A stretch of 64,000 bases of DNA from Faecalibacterium langellae (GCF_002549775.1 NZ_NMTR01000009.1:26775-90774); one strand, 5' to 3'. Shown: positions 8,164 to 17,402, counted from the stretch's first letter. Numbers and translations are program-made. Notes: a model not told the origin generated them from the sequence alone.

Positions 8164-9531
8164 ATGACAGCAACCAAACCATCCCAGTTCAACAAACCGC
8201 CGCTGTTCACCCGCCAGCAGCTGGTGGCCCTGCTGCTGCCGCTCATCGCAGAGCAGGCTTTGAGCGTGTCCATCGGCCTGGCCGACACCCTGATGGTGTC
8301 GTCGGTGGGCGAAGCCGCCGTCTCGGGCGTGAGCCTGGTGGACAGCTTCAACACCCTGATGATCCAGATCATGAGCGCACTGGCCACCGGCGGCGCGGTG
8401 GTCACCAGCCAGTACATCGGCCGCGGGGAGCCCAAGGACGCCAAGCACGCTGCAGCGCAGATCTTGTTCATCCTGTCCAGCTTCAGCTGCCTTGTGGCGG
8501 CGGTGGTCATCGTGGGCCGCCACGCCATCCTGCGGGGCATCTTCGGCTCCATCGACGCGGACGTGATGCGCTACGCCGAGACCTACTTCCTGCTCTCGGC
8601 CCTGAGCTACCCCTTCATCGGCCTGTACAACGCCGGGGCCGCGCTGTTCCGCGCCCAGGGCAACAGCAAGGTGAGCATGATGTCCAGCCTTGTGATGAAC
8701 GTGGTGAACATCGGCGGCAATGCGGTGCTGATCTACGGCTTCCGCATGGGGGTCATGGGCGCGGCACTGGCAAGCCTTGTGTCCCGCGCCATCGCCTGCT
8801 TTGCGGTGCTGTACCTGCTGCAGCGCCCCGCCTGCCCGCTGCGGGTGGATGGCTTGCAGGCGCTGGCCCCGCAGGGGCGGCTCATCCGGCAGATCTTACG
8901 GGTGGGCATCCCGGCCGGCATCGAGAACGGCATGTTCCAGATCGGCAAGCTGTCGGTGTCCAGCCTGACTTCCACCCTGGGCACCGCCGCCATCGCGGCC
9001 AATGCCGTGGCGAACACCACCACCACCTTTTTGAACATCCCGGCCAACGCCGTGGGCATGGCCGCCCTTACGGTCGTGGGCCAGTGCCTTGGCGCGGGCG
9101 AAAAGGACCAGGCCGTGTACTACTCCCGCCGCCTGATGCTGTTTGCCTACTGCGGTGCATGGTTCATGAACATCTCGGCCTTCCTGTTCGCCAACAAGTT
9201 CGCGCTGGGGCTGTTCAACCTCTCGCCGGAGGCCTACGCCATGGCGCTGGAAGTGATGGTGTGGTTCAACATCATCTCGCTGTTCATCTGGCCTTCCAGC
9301 TTTACCCTGCCCAACATCCTGCGCGCCGCCGGCGACGCCCGCTTCACCATGACCGTGAGCATCGTGTCCATGTGGGCCTTCCGGGTGGGCTTCTGCTACC
9401 TGTGCGTGCTGGCCTTCCACGGCGGGCTGCTCTCCATCTGGATGGGCATGTATCTGGACTGGGCCTTCCGCTCCCTGTGCTTCTTTGTCCGCTTCGTGCG
9501 CGGCAAGTGGCTGGAGCAGCATGTCATCTGA
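8164..9531 (+). CDS. MATE family efflux transporter
   Basis: A 455-residue membrane protein with about 12 hydrophobic segments. The N-terminal IAEQALSVSIGLADTLMVSS and the repeat-half signature (AANAVANTTTTFLNIPAN, then AALTVVGQCLGAGEKDQA) are typical of MATE/NorM cation antiporters that expel cationic drugs or metabolites. The ATG at 8164 follows GGAGGAACCT. Its substrate cannot be read from sequence. Monocistronic. Confidence 0.93.
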   Translation: MTATKPSQFNKPPLFTRQQLVALLLPLIAEQALSVSIGLADTLMVSSVGEAAVSGVSLVDSFNTLMIQIMSALATGGAVVTSQYIGRGEPKDAKHAAAQILFILSSFSCLVAAVVIVGRHAILRGIFGSIDADVMRYAETYFLLSALSYPFIGLYNAGAALFRAQGNSKVSMMSSLVMNVVNIGGNAVLIYGFRMGVMGAALASLVSRAIACFAVLYLLQRPACPLRVDGLQALAPQGRLIRQILRVGIPAGIENGMFQIGKLSVSSLTSTLGTAAIAANAVANTTTTFLNIPANAVGMAALTVVGQCLGAGEKDQAVYYSRRLMLFAYCGAWFMNISAFLFANKFALGLFNLSPEAYAMALEVMVWFNIISLFIWPSSFTLPNILRAAGDARFTMTVSIVSMWAFRVGFCYLCVLAFHGGLLSIWMGMYLDWAFRSLCFFVRFVRGKWLEQHVI

Positions 9532-9546
9532 GCATCGTTGTTTTTC

Positions 9547-9577
9547 AAAGAGCCTGCCCTTGGGCAGGCTCTTTTTC
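9547..9577 (+). terminator. rho-independent terminator after the MATE gene
   Basis: AGAGCCTGCCC, loop TTG, GGCAGGCTCT and five T. Confidence 0.85.
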
Positions 9578-9705
9578 TGCGCCTTGTGCAGGAAACCGGC
9601 CTTCTGGTTCGTATTACAGGCAGAAGCGGATTTCATCCCCCGGATTTTTACGCATTCCGCACAAATAATTCGCGTGAATTTTAACAATGTTGTCCGCTTT
9701 CGTTC

Positions 9706-9734
9706 TTGTTTTTGTCACACGCCGGGCGTATAAT
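9706..9734 (+). promoter_or_regulatory. promoter of the PAP2 gene
   Basis: TTGTTT at 9706-9711, a 17-nt spacer, consensus TATAAT at 9729-9734; the gene starts 47 bp downstream. Confidence 0.65.
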
Positions 9735-9781
9735 TTCTTATCGCTAAGAGTTTGCCCAACCGCAAAAAGGAGGCTTTTTCA

Positions 9782-10441
9782 ATGAAACGCAATTGGTTTT
9801 CGCGCCATCCCATCGCTTTCATGGCGCTGTATTTACTGTTATATCTCTCTGCATTCAATTTTCTGAACACCCAGATCCACATGCCCCATGTGCTGGTGCA
9901 CTGCCGCCTGGACGATCTGATCCCCTTCTGCAAATATGCCGTCATCCCCTACTTTGCATGGTTCCCGTGGATCCCCTTCACCCTGTTCTTCCTGCTGTGG
10001 AAGGCGCCCCGTGAAGACTTCTGGCGGCTGTGCCTGCCGCTGTTCGGCGGCATGACCCTGGCGCTGGCGTGCTACGTCATCCTGCCCACCGGGCTGAACC
10101 TGCGCCCGTACTATGTGCCGGGCAGCGACATCTTTGCCCGTGCGGTGCGCTTTTTGTACCGCACCGATACGCCCATCAATGTCTGCCCGTCCATCCACGT
10201 CTTCAACTCGGTGACGCTGCTGCTGGCCTACTACCGCAGCCGCCTCTTTGAGCGGCCCCGCCTGCGCTGGATGCGCCCGGCCGCTGCCGTGCTGTGCGGT
10301 TCCATCGTGTGCTCCACCGTGCTGCTCAAGCAGCACAGCTGCATCGACGTGGTGCTGGGCATCCTGCTGGCACTGGCACTGGACGCCGCCTTCACGGCCG
10401 CTTCCGAGTACAGCGAACTGCTGCAGACCCGCCGCGTATGA
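9782..10441 (+). CDS. PAP2-superfamily membrane phosphatase
   Basis: A 219-residue protein with about six membrane spans. PAP2 motif 2 appears as CPSIHVFNS near residue 134 (catalytic His) and motif 3 as KQHSCIDVVLG near residue 182 (His and Asp). Motif 1 is degenerate (LRPYYVPG). Members dephosphorylate lipid phosphates or transfer phospho-headgroups; the compact size and FPWIPFTLFF segment are like PAP2 proteins related to inositolphosphotransferases. AAAAAGGAGG precedes the ATG at 9782. The substrate is unknown. Confidence 0.85.
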   Translation: MKRNWFSRHPIAFMALYLLLYLSAFNFLNTQIHMPHVLVHCRLDDLIPFCKYAVIPYFAWFPWIPFTLFFLLWKAPREDFWRLCLPLFGGMTLALACYVILPTGLNLRPYYVPGSDIFARAVRFLYRTDTPINVCPSIHVFNSVTLLLAYYRSRLFERPRLRWMRPAAAVLCGSIVCSTVLLKQHSCIDVVLGILLALALDAAFTAASEYSELLQTRRV

Positions 10442-10471
10442 CCCTCTCCGTCAAGATCTTCGATTTTGTCC

Positions 10472-10496
10472 GCTCTCCCTTTGGGAGAGCTTTTTT
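10472..10496 (+). terminator. rho-independent terminator after the PAP2 gene
   Basis: GCTCTCCC, loop TTT, GGGAGAGC and six T. Confidence 0.85.
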
Positions 10497-10511
10497 GTTT
10501 CAAAACGCACG

Positions 10512-10631
10512 GCTGTTTTCCTTAACCGCCGTTTCGTGAAAAAGAGCTCCAGAAAAATCCACGGATTTTTCTGGAGCTCAAATCATCAAAAACACTTCCG
10601 CTGAATATGGCCAAATGGAACGCGGCGGCCA
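10512..10631 (-). repeat. TGCG-hairpin element family, copy B (loop variant)
   Basis: Minus-strand orientation. The left flank (TGGCCATATTCAGCGGAAG) begins straight after the gluQRS stop. The 36-nt hairpin at 10544-10579 has the arm GAGCTCCAGAAAAATCC; its loop on the sense strand is GT within CCGTGG rather than TGCG. The right flank is CTTTTTCACGAAACGGC. It sits at the 3' end of gluQRS. Confidence 0.8.
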
Positions 10632-11609
10632 TCAAAACAATCCCTCCGGCAGGCAGACATCCTCTTTTGGCACCTTTGCCCAGGAAAACTCCGGGATGAG
10701 GCTTTCCGGCGTGCGTGGCGCAGGCTCCGGCTGCAAGCCGTAGGCATAGGCCAGCTTGCCCACGATCTCCTCGGCGGTGTACTTTGCCCGCAGGTTTTCC
10801 AGGCTCTGGTCGCCGTCGCGCTTCGACAGCCGCCGCCCGTCCGCAGCCAGCAGCAGCGGACAGTGGGCAAACTGCGGTGCCTGCAGGCCCAGCAGACGGT
10901 ACAGGTAGAGCTGCCGTGCCGTGGAGGACAGCAGGTCCGACCCGCGCACCACCTCGGTGACACCCATGCGGGCGTCGTCCACCACCACCGCCAGCTGATA
11001 GGCAAACACACCATCGGCGCGGCGCAGGTAGAAGTCGCCGCAGTCCTGCAGAAGATTCTCGGTGTGTTTGCCCATGCAGCCGTCCGTGAAGGTGATATCT
11101 TCATCCGGCACCATCAGGCGGTAGGCCGGGGCCTTCTTTTTGCGCTTTTCGGCGATCTCGGCAGGCGTCAGGCCCCGGCAGGTGCCCGGATAGATGACGT
11201 TGCCGTCCGAGGTGTGGGGTGCACTGGCCGCGTGCAGCTGTGCGCGGGAGCAGAAGCACGGGTACACAAGGCCCATGGCATCCAGTTTCTGGTAGCTTGC
11301 GGTGTAGATCTCCGCGCACTCGCTCTGATAATAGGGGCCATGCGGGCCGCCGGTGCTGCCGCCTTCATCCCAGCCAAGGCCCAGCCAGTCGAGGTCCTGC
11401 TCCAACAAATCGGCATAGATGCGCGGGCAGCGTTCGGCGTCGAGGTCCTCGATGCGCAGCACGATGCGCCCGCCCCGGCTTTTGGCGCTGAGCCACGCCA
11501 GCAGGCTGCAGGCCAGGTTGCCCAGGTGCAGCCGCCCGCTGGGGCTGGGCGCGAAGCGCCCGGTGACGGTTTCGTTTTTATTTGTCATGGGAAGGGTTTC
11601 GTTTTGCAT
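10632..11609 (-). CDS. gluQRS: glutamyl-Q tRNA(Asp) synthetase
   Basis: A 325-residue truncated GluRS paralogue without the anticodon-binding domain. The HIGH-like motif is RFAPSPSGRLHLGN (18-31), the KMSKS-like motif is RRLSKRDGD, and a zinc-binding CFC...Y...C pattern (YPCFCSRAQLH, then VIYPGTCRG) is present. It attaches glutamate to queuosine at the wobble position of tRNA-Asp. The ATG at 11609 follows GAAAGGATCACC. Monocistronic between repeat elements. Confidence 0.92.
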   Translation of the reverse strand: MQNETLPMTNKNETVTGRFAPSPSGRLHLGNLACSLLAWLSAKSRGGRIVLRIEDLDAERCPRIYADLLEQDLDWLGLGWDEGGSTGGPHGPYYQSECAEIYTASYQKLDAMGLVYPCFCSRAQLHAASAPHTSDGNVIYPGTCRGLTPAEIAEKRKKKAPAYRLMVPDEDITFTDGCMGKHTENLLQDCGDFYLRRADGVFAYQLAVVVDDARMGVTEVVRGSDLLSSTARQLYLYRLLGLQAPQFAHCPLLLAADGRRLSKRDGDQSLENLRAKYTAEEIVGKLAYAYGLQPEPAPRTPESLIPEFSWAKVPKEDVCLPEGLF

Positions 11610-11635
11610 GGTGATCCTTTCAGCCGCCGGACGAT

Positions 11636-11790
11636 TTGAAATGCCCTCCGTTTCACTCTGGGCATCTTCAGCGGAAATGTTATTTTTATTTTGAGAATTT
11701 GAAAAATCTGCGGATTTTTCAAATTCTCTTTTTCACGGGAAGGGGTCGTGACGGCAAACGGCAGCTGCAGCCGCTGGCTCCCTGCGGGGA
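11636..11790 (+). repeat. TGCG-hairpin element, copy C
   Basis: Left flank ATGCCCTCCGTTTCACTCTG, GGGCATCTTCAGCGGAAATG; hairpin at 11693-11728 (arm GAGAATTTGAAAAATC, loop TGCG); right flank CTTTTTCACGGGAAGGGGTC. The left flank here is uninterrupted, giving the empty-site form for the 114-bp unit. Confidence 0.85.
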
Positions 11791-12078
11791 GCTTCCGCCG
11801 CAGCGGCTGAGGGGCCTTGAAATGGCGGAACACAAAAAAGCATTAAGCGAAGCGGCTATCTTTTTTGTATGGAGCCCATCCTCTTTGGGGTTGAAAAGGG
11901 CGAGCAGCCCCTTTCTCGTGGGTCCAGCGCGTCGAAATCGCCGTGCCCTTGCCGCGCTAAACACGCGGCATTTGCTTCGCAAACCGGTCTGCGGCTTAAA
12001 AGCCCCACTGGGGCTTTCATGCCTTCCGGGCACCGCCGTCCTTTCTGGTTCTCTTTTGGTGCCAAAAGAGAACATCCT
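11791..12078 (+). repeat. composite hairpins: an empty 114-bp site and one 165-bp type unit
   Basis: About 11791-11920 holds a GGGGAGCTTCCGCCGCAGCG hairpin block and an AAAAAAGCATTAAGCGAAGC stretch that is the uninterrupted form of sites at 26290 and 50820. About 11926-12077 is a single copy of the unit that is tandem at 53988-54464 (ACACGCGGCATTTGCTTCGC, then AAAAGCCCCACTGGGGCTTT, ending in a TTCTCTTTTGG/CCAAAAGAGAA hairpin). The unit ends next to the PTS gene stop. Confidence 0.75.
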
Positions 12079-12079
12079 C

Positions 12080-13621
12080 TCAGCAAACCACTCTCCCCAG
12101 CTGCTCCTCCACCGCCTGCCGGACCTGCGCGGCCTGCAGGCCGTAGACCAGCTGCACCTCGCAGCCGTTCAGCACCACGCCGCTACAGGGCAGCTCATGC
12201 AGAGCCTGCGCGTCCACAAAGGCCGCTTCCTGCACCGTGATGCGCAGGCGGGTGAAGCAGTTGTCCACCGTGCGGATGTTCCCCCGCCCGCCGAGGGCGG
12301 CAATGAGCTTTTCAAGGTCTGCTGCAGTCAGCGGCGCTTCCGGCCGGGCGGGCTCCTCCGGGCGGCGTCCCGGGGTGGGCAGGTCCAGCCAGCGGATGAG
12401 GGCCGTAAACACCACGAAATAGACCGCGATTTCCGCAAGGCCCAGCAGGTACAGCACCGGGTAGTTCGTCCGGGCCGTGCCGGCCGAAAGGTTCATCAGC
12501 AGCGAACCCAACAGGTTCGAAGTGAAGGCCGTAACGTGGCACAGGTGCAGCAGCACGATGAAGATGCCCGAGATGACCGCATGGGCCAGCCAGAGCACCG
12601 GTGTCGAGAAGCAGAACAGGAAATCCAGCGGTTCGGTGATGGACGCCAGCGACGCCGTGAAGGCCAGCGGCAGCAGCTGGGCAGCGGTCTTTTTGCGGTT
12701 TTCCCGCCGGGCGCAGAAGATGAACGCCGCCGTGATGCCAAAGTAGCCGAAGGTCTTGGTGAAGCCGGTGTACATCCAGACGATGCCCTCCGAGAAGGGC
12801 AGGCCGAGGTTATATTCAGTCATCATGACCACATAGGCCCCGACGTAGGTGACGCCGTCCGCCGCCAGCTGCCCGCCCAATCGTGAGAACTGGAACGGCA
12901 TGTACACCAAGTGGTGCAATCCCGTGGGGATGAGCAGCCGTTCCAGAAAGCCGTAGAGGAACAGCCCCACATTGCCGGAGGACGCGATGAAGCCGGTAAG
13001 CGCCGTGGTACCCTGCTGCACCGGCGGCCAGACGAAGCAGGCCGCAAAGCCCAGGGCTGCTGCCAGTGCCGCCGCACAGGTGAAGGACCAGCGCGTGCCG
13101 GAAAAGATGCCGGGCAGGATGCCTTTGTGGGTGACATCGCAGGTGCGGTTGAAGATGCCGCCCACCGCAAGGCCCAGCAAAATGCCGCCGAACACGCCGG
13201 TGTCCACGGTCTGGATGCCCAGCACGGTGGTCTGGCCCGAACTGTACAGGCCGGTGAGGGCGTCCGGCTTGGCCAGCTGCCCCAGCGCGGTCAGGGTGAC
13301 GTTGCCCGCCGTGAGGTAGATCAGATAGCACATCAGCGCGATGAGCCCGGCCTGGTGCTTTTCCTGCTTAGCCAGCGCCGCCGCAATGCCGACGCAGAAC
13401 AGCACGCTGAGGTTCGAGATGACCGCCGTCAGGCATTTGTAGATGAGCTGGCCCAGCAGCTGCACCAGCGGCCAGCGGAGAAACGGCAGCACTCCGGCCA
13501 GCGGCGTACTGGTGAGCAGGGCACCCGCCACCAGCAGCAGCCCCGCCGCCGAAAGATAGGAAAGCGGGGCCAGCATCGCCTTGGAAAAGCGCTCCAGCGC
13601 CTGAGTGAGCCTGTTTTTCAT
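12080..13621 (-). CDS. PTS glucose/maltose-type transporter, EIICB fusion
   Basis: A 513-residue protein with an EIIC domain (about 1-400; ten or so membrane spans; GLHHLVYMPFQF and SITEPLDFLFCFSTPVLW are the conserved substrate-loop motifs) followed by an EIIB domain (about 430-513) with the phosphorylation site DNCFTRLRI (Cys near 454). It imports and phosphorylates a sugar using EIIA and HPr. No EIIA is fused or adjacent, so one must be supplied in trans. The ATG at 13621 follows GGAAGGAGAGACGCAGCGT; a longer reading from 13759 adds no membrane or domain sequence. Confidence 0.92.
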   Translation of the reverse strand: MKNRLTQALERFSKAMLAPLSYLSAAGLLLVAGALLTSTPLAGVLPFLRWPLVQLLGQLIYKCLTAVISNLSVLFCVGIAAALAKQEKHQAGLIALMCYLIYLTAGNVTLTALGQLAKPDALTGLYSSGQTTVLGIQTVDTGVFGGILLGLAVGGIFNRTCDVTHKGILPGIFSGTRWSFTCAAALAAALGFAACFVWPPVQQGTTALTGFIASSGNVGLFLYGFLERLLIPTGLHHLVYMPFQFSRLGGQLAADGVTYVGAYVVMMTEYNLGLPFSEGIVWMYTGFTKTFGYFGITAAFIFCARRENRKKTAAQLLPLAFTASLASITEPLDFLFCFSTPVLWLAHAVISGIFIVLLHLCHVTAFTSNLLGSLLMNLSAGTARTNYPVLYLLGLAEIAVYFVVFTALIRWLDLPTPGRRPEEPARPEAPLTAADLEKLIAALGGRGNIRTVDNCFTRLRITVQEAAFVDAQALHELPCSGVVLNGCEVQLVYGLQAAQVRQAVEEQLGRVVC

Positions 13622-13799
13622 ACGCTGCGTCTCTCCTTCCCGGTCTCTCCGGCTTTTCCGGCCCGTGCGGCAGACGGGGGACCTATCTGTAGTCAACCGC
13701 CAACCGCGAAAAATGTCAAGGCCGCAAACTGCACAAAAAGCGCTTTCTTCTTTCGGCAAAGCCGCTGCTGCGGGTTGAAATTCGTCCCTCCCGCGCTGA

Positions 13800-13828
13800 T
13801 TGACAACCGCCGGTGCAGAACGTATACT
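13800..13828 (+). promoter_or_regulatory. consensus promoter of the small lipoprotein gene
   Basis: TTGACA at 13800-13805, 17-nt spacer, TATACT at 13823-13828. Confidence 0.75.
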
Positions 13829-13894
13829 TAGGGTGTATCGTTTTGAGACGCTGCCGCCGCTTTCCGGCCGCAGTTCTTCAAGGAGGACACCGCT

Positions 13895-14515
13895 ATGAAA
13901 TTGAAATATACACGCATCCTTTCGCTGGTGCTGTGCGCGGCCATTGCCTGCAGCGCCCTCGTCGGCTGCGGCAGCTCTGCCGCCAGCTCCGGCTCAGAGC
14001 CTTCCAGTTCGGCCACTGCGTCCAGCAGCGCGGCGGCTTCCGGCGAGGCTTTGCCGGACTCCACCGTGCAGGCCAACACGTCCGGCCTGAACCCCGGCGA
14101 CTTTGACGAAAACTCCATCTTCTCCATCACCGGCACATCCGCTGCCTTTGCGCCCTGCCTGGGCTGGGGGCCGGGCGTGTCCGGCTGCTCGCTGAAATCG
14201 GTCATCGCGGCGGCTTCCCTGCTGCAGTGGGCCGAGGAAGCACGGCTTTCCTCCCGCACGCCGGAAGCCATCCAGGACGCCTTCTATGAATGGTACGATG
14301 GCCTGGACGCCGACGAGCAGGAGAGCTTTGCCGAGGCCTGGACCATGATCGAGCCGGACGCGCTGGCCCTGCTGAGCGATAAAGAGAGCATGAGCGGCCG
14401 CATTGAGGACGCCGGCCTGGATGCCAGCACCCTGCCCGGCTGCACCCTGAAAAACTGGCAGGCCCTGCAGAGCGTGCTGGACGACTGCGTACCCGAAGCC
14501 AACGGCGAAGCATAA
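13895..14515 (+). CDS. putative lipoprotein, function unknown
   Basis: A 206-residue protein with a lipoprotein signal (ILSLVLCAAIACSALVGC; Cys about 25) and a Ser/Ala-rich linker (SSAASSGSEPSSSATASS). The mature domain of about 140 residues has GWGPGVSGCSLKSVIAAASL and EWYDGLDADEQESFAEAWTM. I recognise no family. AAGGAGGACACCGCT precedes the ATG. It has its own promoter and terminator. Confidence 0.75.
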   Translation: MKLKYTRILSLVLCAAIACSALVGCGSSAASSGSEPSSSATASSSAAASGEALPDSTVQANTSGLNPGDFDENSIFSITGTSAAFAPCLGWGPGVSGCSLKSVIAAASLLQWAEEARLSSRTPEAIQDAFYEWYDGLDADEQESFAEAWTMIEPDALALLSDKESMSGRIEDAGLDASTLPGCTLKNWQALQSVLDDCVPEANGEA

Positions 14516-14530
14516 TTCGTTTTGCCAAGC

Positions 14531-14565
14531 AAAAGGCGCTGACCGACTGGTCAGCGCCTTTTTTG
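14531..14565. terminator. terminator between convergent genes
   Basis: AAAAGGCGCTGACC, loop GACTG, GTCAGCGCCTTTTTTG. The A-tract on the left makes it plausible for the DUF362 gene on the other strand as well. Confidence 0.85.
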
Positions 14566-14567
14566 TT

Positions 14568-15692
14568 TTACACCTTTTTCAGCACATACTGCCGGGTGCC
14601 CATGCCGATCTTTTCGGCCTGCTCCAGCGTGGCCTTCCACTCGATGTTGGGGTTGGAATCCTTGAAGTTGTCGTGGTGGCAGTTCCAGCCGGGCTTTGCA
14701 AGGTTCTGGCCCAGCTGGCTGTTCGGCAGCGGCTGTGCATTCAGGCAGGCATCGGCGCAGGCCTGATCCAGCGCCACCGGATCAAAGGATGCAAAGATGC
14801 CGATATCCGGCAGGATGGGAGCATCGTTCTCGCAGTGGCAGTCGCAGTTGGGGCTGATGTCCTGCACCAGAGAAATATGGAAGCAGGGACGACCGGCGCA
14901 CACGGCAGCCGCATACTCGGCCATCTTGCGGTCCAGCAGCTCATTGGCACACTCGTTGGGAGAATAGATGGCGTCAAAGCTGCACGCACCGATGCAGCGG
15001 CCGCAGCCCTTGCACTTGGTCTGGTCAATGACGGCCTTGTTGTTTGCATCATAGGTGATGGCATCGGAGCCGCACTCCTTCGCGCAGCGGTGGCAGCCAC
15101 GGCACAGGCTCTGCTGCACCTCCGGGTGTCCGGCGGCGTGCTGTATCATCTTGCCTGCGCGGGAGCCGCAGCCCATGCCGATGTTCTTGAGAGTACCGCC
15201 GAAGCCGGTGGATTCGTGGCCCTTGAAATGGGTCAGGCTGATAAAGATATCCGCATCCATGATGGCGCGGCCGATCTTTGCCGTCTTGCAGTATTCGCCG
15301 TTCGGCACCGGCACCTCTGCCTCATCGGTGCCGCGCAGACCGTCCGCAATGATGACCTGACAGCCGGTGGTCATGGGCCAGAAGCCGTTCAGCTGGGCAC
15401 AGGTGAGGTGCTCCAGTGCGTTCTTGCGGCTGCCCGGATACAGGGTGTTGCAGTCGGTCAGGAACGGCAGACCGCCCTGCTCCTTGCACAGGTCAGCCAC
15501 CACCTTGGCGTAGTTGGGGCGCAGGAATGCCAGATTGCCCAGCTCACCAAAGTGCATCTTGATGGCAACGAATTTGCCATCCATATCAATATCCTTGATC
15601 CCGGCGGCGATGCACACGCGGCGCAGCTTGTCCAGCAGGCTGGTGCCCACGGGACAGCGGAAATCTGTATAATAGACCTTGGATGCTTCCAT
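14568..15692 (-). CDS. DUF362 domain protein with two 4Fe-4S clusters
   Basis: A 374-residue protein. The DUF362 region (about 1-185; FVAIKMHFGELGN, FKGHESTGFGGTLKNIGMG) is followed by two ferredoxin motifs, CRGCHRCAKECGSDAI and CKGCGRCIGACSFDAI, and a C-terminal second half of DUF362 (PILPDIGIFASFDPVALDQA). Such proteins are cytoplasmic iron-sulfur proteins of unresolved function common in anaerobes. The ATG at 15692 follows ATGGAGGAAACTGCT. Monocistronic. Confidence 0.87.
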   Translation of the reverse strand: MEASKVYYTDFRCPVGTSLLDKLRRVCIAAGIKDIDMDGKFVAIKMHFGELGNLAFLRPNYAKVVADLCKEQGGLPFLTDCNTLYPGSRKNALEHLTCAQLNGFWPMTTGCQVIIADGLRGTDEAEVPVPNGEYCKTAKIGRAIMDADIFISLTHFKGHESTGFGGTLKNIGMGCGSRAGKMIQHAAGHPEVQQSLCRGCHRCAKECGSDAITYDANNKAVIDQTKCKGCGRCIGACSFDAIYSPNECANELLDRKMAEYAAAVCAGRPCFHISLVQDISPNCDCHCENDAPILPDIGIFASFDPVALDQACADACLNAQPLPNSQLGQNLAKPGWNCHHDNFKDSNPNIEWKATLEQAEKIGMGTRQYVLKKV

Positions 15693-15775
15693 AGCAGTTT
15701 CCTCCATTTTGTTGCGCGGCACGCTGCCGCATACTCTCTTTTTCCAGTATAGCACAACTTTTTCCAAAGAAAAAG

Positions 15776-15916
15776 AGCAGCGTAAAAGCGGCGGGTATCG
15801 TTTTTTGCCGTTTGCCTTTACGGCCTTTTCCCGTGAAAAACAACTCCGAAACGACCGCAGTCGTTTCGGAGTTGCAAACTATAAAAATACTAGAGCAAAG
15901 CGGCAAGCATTTAAAA
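15776..15916 (-). repeat. TGCG-hairpin element, copy D
   Basis: Minus-strand orientation, starting directly after the uppP stop. Hairpin at 15841-15874 (arm CAACTCCGAAACGAC, sense loop TGCG), right flank TTTTTCACGGGAAAAGGCCG. The left flank is degenerate (ATGCTTGCCGCTTTGCTCT). Confidence 0.82.
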
Positions 15917-16762
15917 TCAGACGATCGCGGTAACTGCCGCCACCGCCAGCACGATGATGCCCAGCACGATGCGGTAGGCACCGAAGAACTTGAAGTCGTG
16001 GCGCTTGACGTAATCCATCAGGAAGCGGATGACCGCAAGGCTCACGCCGAAGGCCACCACGCAGCCCACCACCAGCACGGCGATCTCGGTGCCGGTCATG
16101 ACCGAACCGCCCAGTACGAACTTGACCACCTTGAGCAGCGAAGCACCCGCCATGACCGGGATGGCCAGATAGAAGGTGAACTCGGCCACGCAGGCACGGG
16201 ACAGGCCCAGCAGCAGGCCGCCCACGATGGTTGCACCAGAACGGGAAGTGCCGGGGATGATGGCCAGACACTGCCACAGGCCGATGATGAAGGCATCGCG
16301 GTAGGTGATCTGGTCAAGGCGCGTCACCTTGGGCGCGGCGCGGCGGTTCTCCACCACAAAGAACAGCACACCATAGAGGATGAGCATGGCGGCCACGGTG
16401 ATGTAATTATAAAAATGGTCTTCCATCCAGTTGTCCAGCGGGCTGATGATCAGCACCGGGATGGTGGCGGCCACCACCTTGAACCACAGGTTCCAGACGC
16501 TGGGCTTGGAGATGACCCGGCCCTGCTTCAGGCCAAAGGGCCACAGCTTGCCCCAGAACAGCACCACCACGGCCATGATGGCACCCAGCTGGATGACCAC
16601 GCGGAACATGGACATGAACTCCTCGCTGGCGTGGAACTTGACCACCTGCTCCAGCAAAATCATATGGCCGGTGGAAGAAATGGGCAGCCATTCGGTGATG
16701 CCCTCCACGATGCCCATCAGGATCGCTTTGATGATCTCAAAAAACGTAAGTACCCCTCCCAT
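15917..16762 (-). CDS. uppP: undecaprenyl-diphosphatase
   Basis: A 281-residue membrane protein with both catalytic motifs, GIVEGITEWLPISSTGHM (18-35) and PGTSRSGATIVGG. It dephosphorylates undecaprenyl diphosphate to recycle the peptidoglycan lipid carrier and confers bacitracin tolerance. Start selection is odd: the ATG at 16762 is immediately followed by GGGAGGGG, which looks like a ribosome site, but no ATG, GTG or TTG lies at the right distance behind it except a distant in-frame ATG inside the first helix. I kept 16762. Confidence 0.92.
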   Translation of the reverse strand: MGGVLTFFEIIKAILMGIVEGITEWLPISSTGHMILLEQVVKFHASEEFMSMFRVVIQLGAIMAVVVLFWGKLWPFGLKQGRVISKPSVWNLWFKVVAATIPVLIISPLDNWMEDHFYNYITVAAMLILYGVLFFVVENRRAAPKVTRLDQITYRDAFIIGLWQCLAIIPGTSRSGATIVGGLLLGLSRACVAEFTFYLAIPVMAGASLLKVVKFVLGGSVMTGTEIAVLVVGCVVAFGVSLAVIRFLMDYVKRHDFKFFGAYRIVLGIIVLAVAAVTAIV

Positions 16763-16988
16763 CGCGCAGTGCGCGTGATCACATGTTTTTTCCAGTATAC
16801 CATACTATGCGGCGGTTCGCACGCAGAATGCGAAAATTTTGCGGCGGAAAGCTTTCTGCCCCGCAGGCTGTAACTGGGCCGTGAAATGTGTTATACTGAT
16901 GGCAAAGACCCTTCACCCCTTATTTTACGCGAAACGTAAAACAGAGTTTAAACCCGGTTTATCATTTTTTACAATGAGGTGAGCTTTC

Positions 16989-17402
16989 ATGAACATTCTG
17001 GTTATCGGCTGCGATCAGGTCGGCGCATCCCTCATCCGCGATCTGGAGCACATCGGCCACGACATCTCGCTGGTGGAAAAGGACCCCGAGCAGCTCAAGC
17101 GGCTGGACGCCTTCGACGATTACTGCTTCGGCGGAACCGCCCTGGTGGGCGACCCCACCGACCCCGACGTGCTGCGCCGGGCCGGCGTGGAGAACTGCGA
17201 CGCCGTGGCCGCCGTGAGCGAGGACGACTCGGTGAACCTGATGGCGGCGCAGATCGCCCGCAGTATCTTCCGGAAGGAAAAGGTCATCTGCCGGGTCTCC
17301 GACCCGCACCTGCAGGTGCTGTACCACAAAGCCTATGAGATCGAGACCATCTGCCCCACCGTGCTCACCGAGCAGTCGGTGTTCCGTGCGCTGGCAAAGT
17401 GA
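16989..17402 (+). CDS. TrkA-N domain protein (potassium channel gating subunit, N domain only)
   Basis: A 137-residue single RCK/TrkA-N Rossmann domain: MNILVIGCDQVGASLIRDLE carries the nucleotide loop (GCDQVG), LVEKDPEQL the acidic ribose-binding end of strand 2, and GDPTDPDVLRRAGV the following loop. No TrkA-C domain is attached. Such proteins bind NAD(H) or ATP and gate Trk/Ktr potassium transporters. The start follows a TGAGGTGAGCTTTC leader. Paired with the next gene, 46 bp downstream. Confidence 0.88.
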   Translation: MNILVIGCDQVGASLIRDLEHIGHDISLVEKDPEQLKRLDAFDDYCFGGTALVGDPTDPDVLRRAGVENCDAVAAVSEDDSVNLMAAQIARSIFRKEKVICRVSDPHLQVLYHKAYEIETICPTVLTEQSVFRALAK

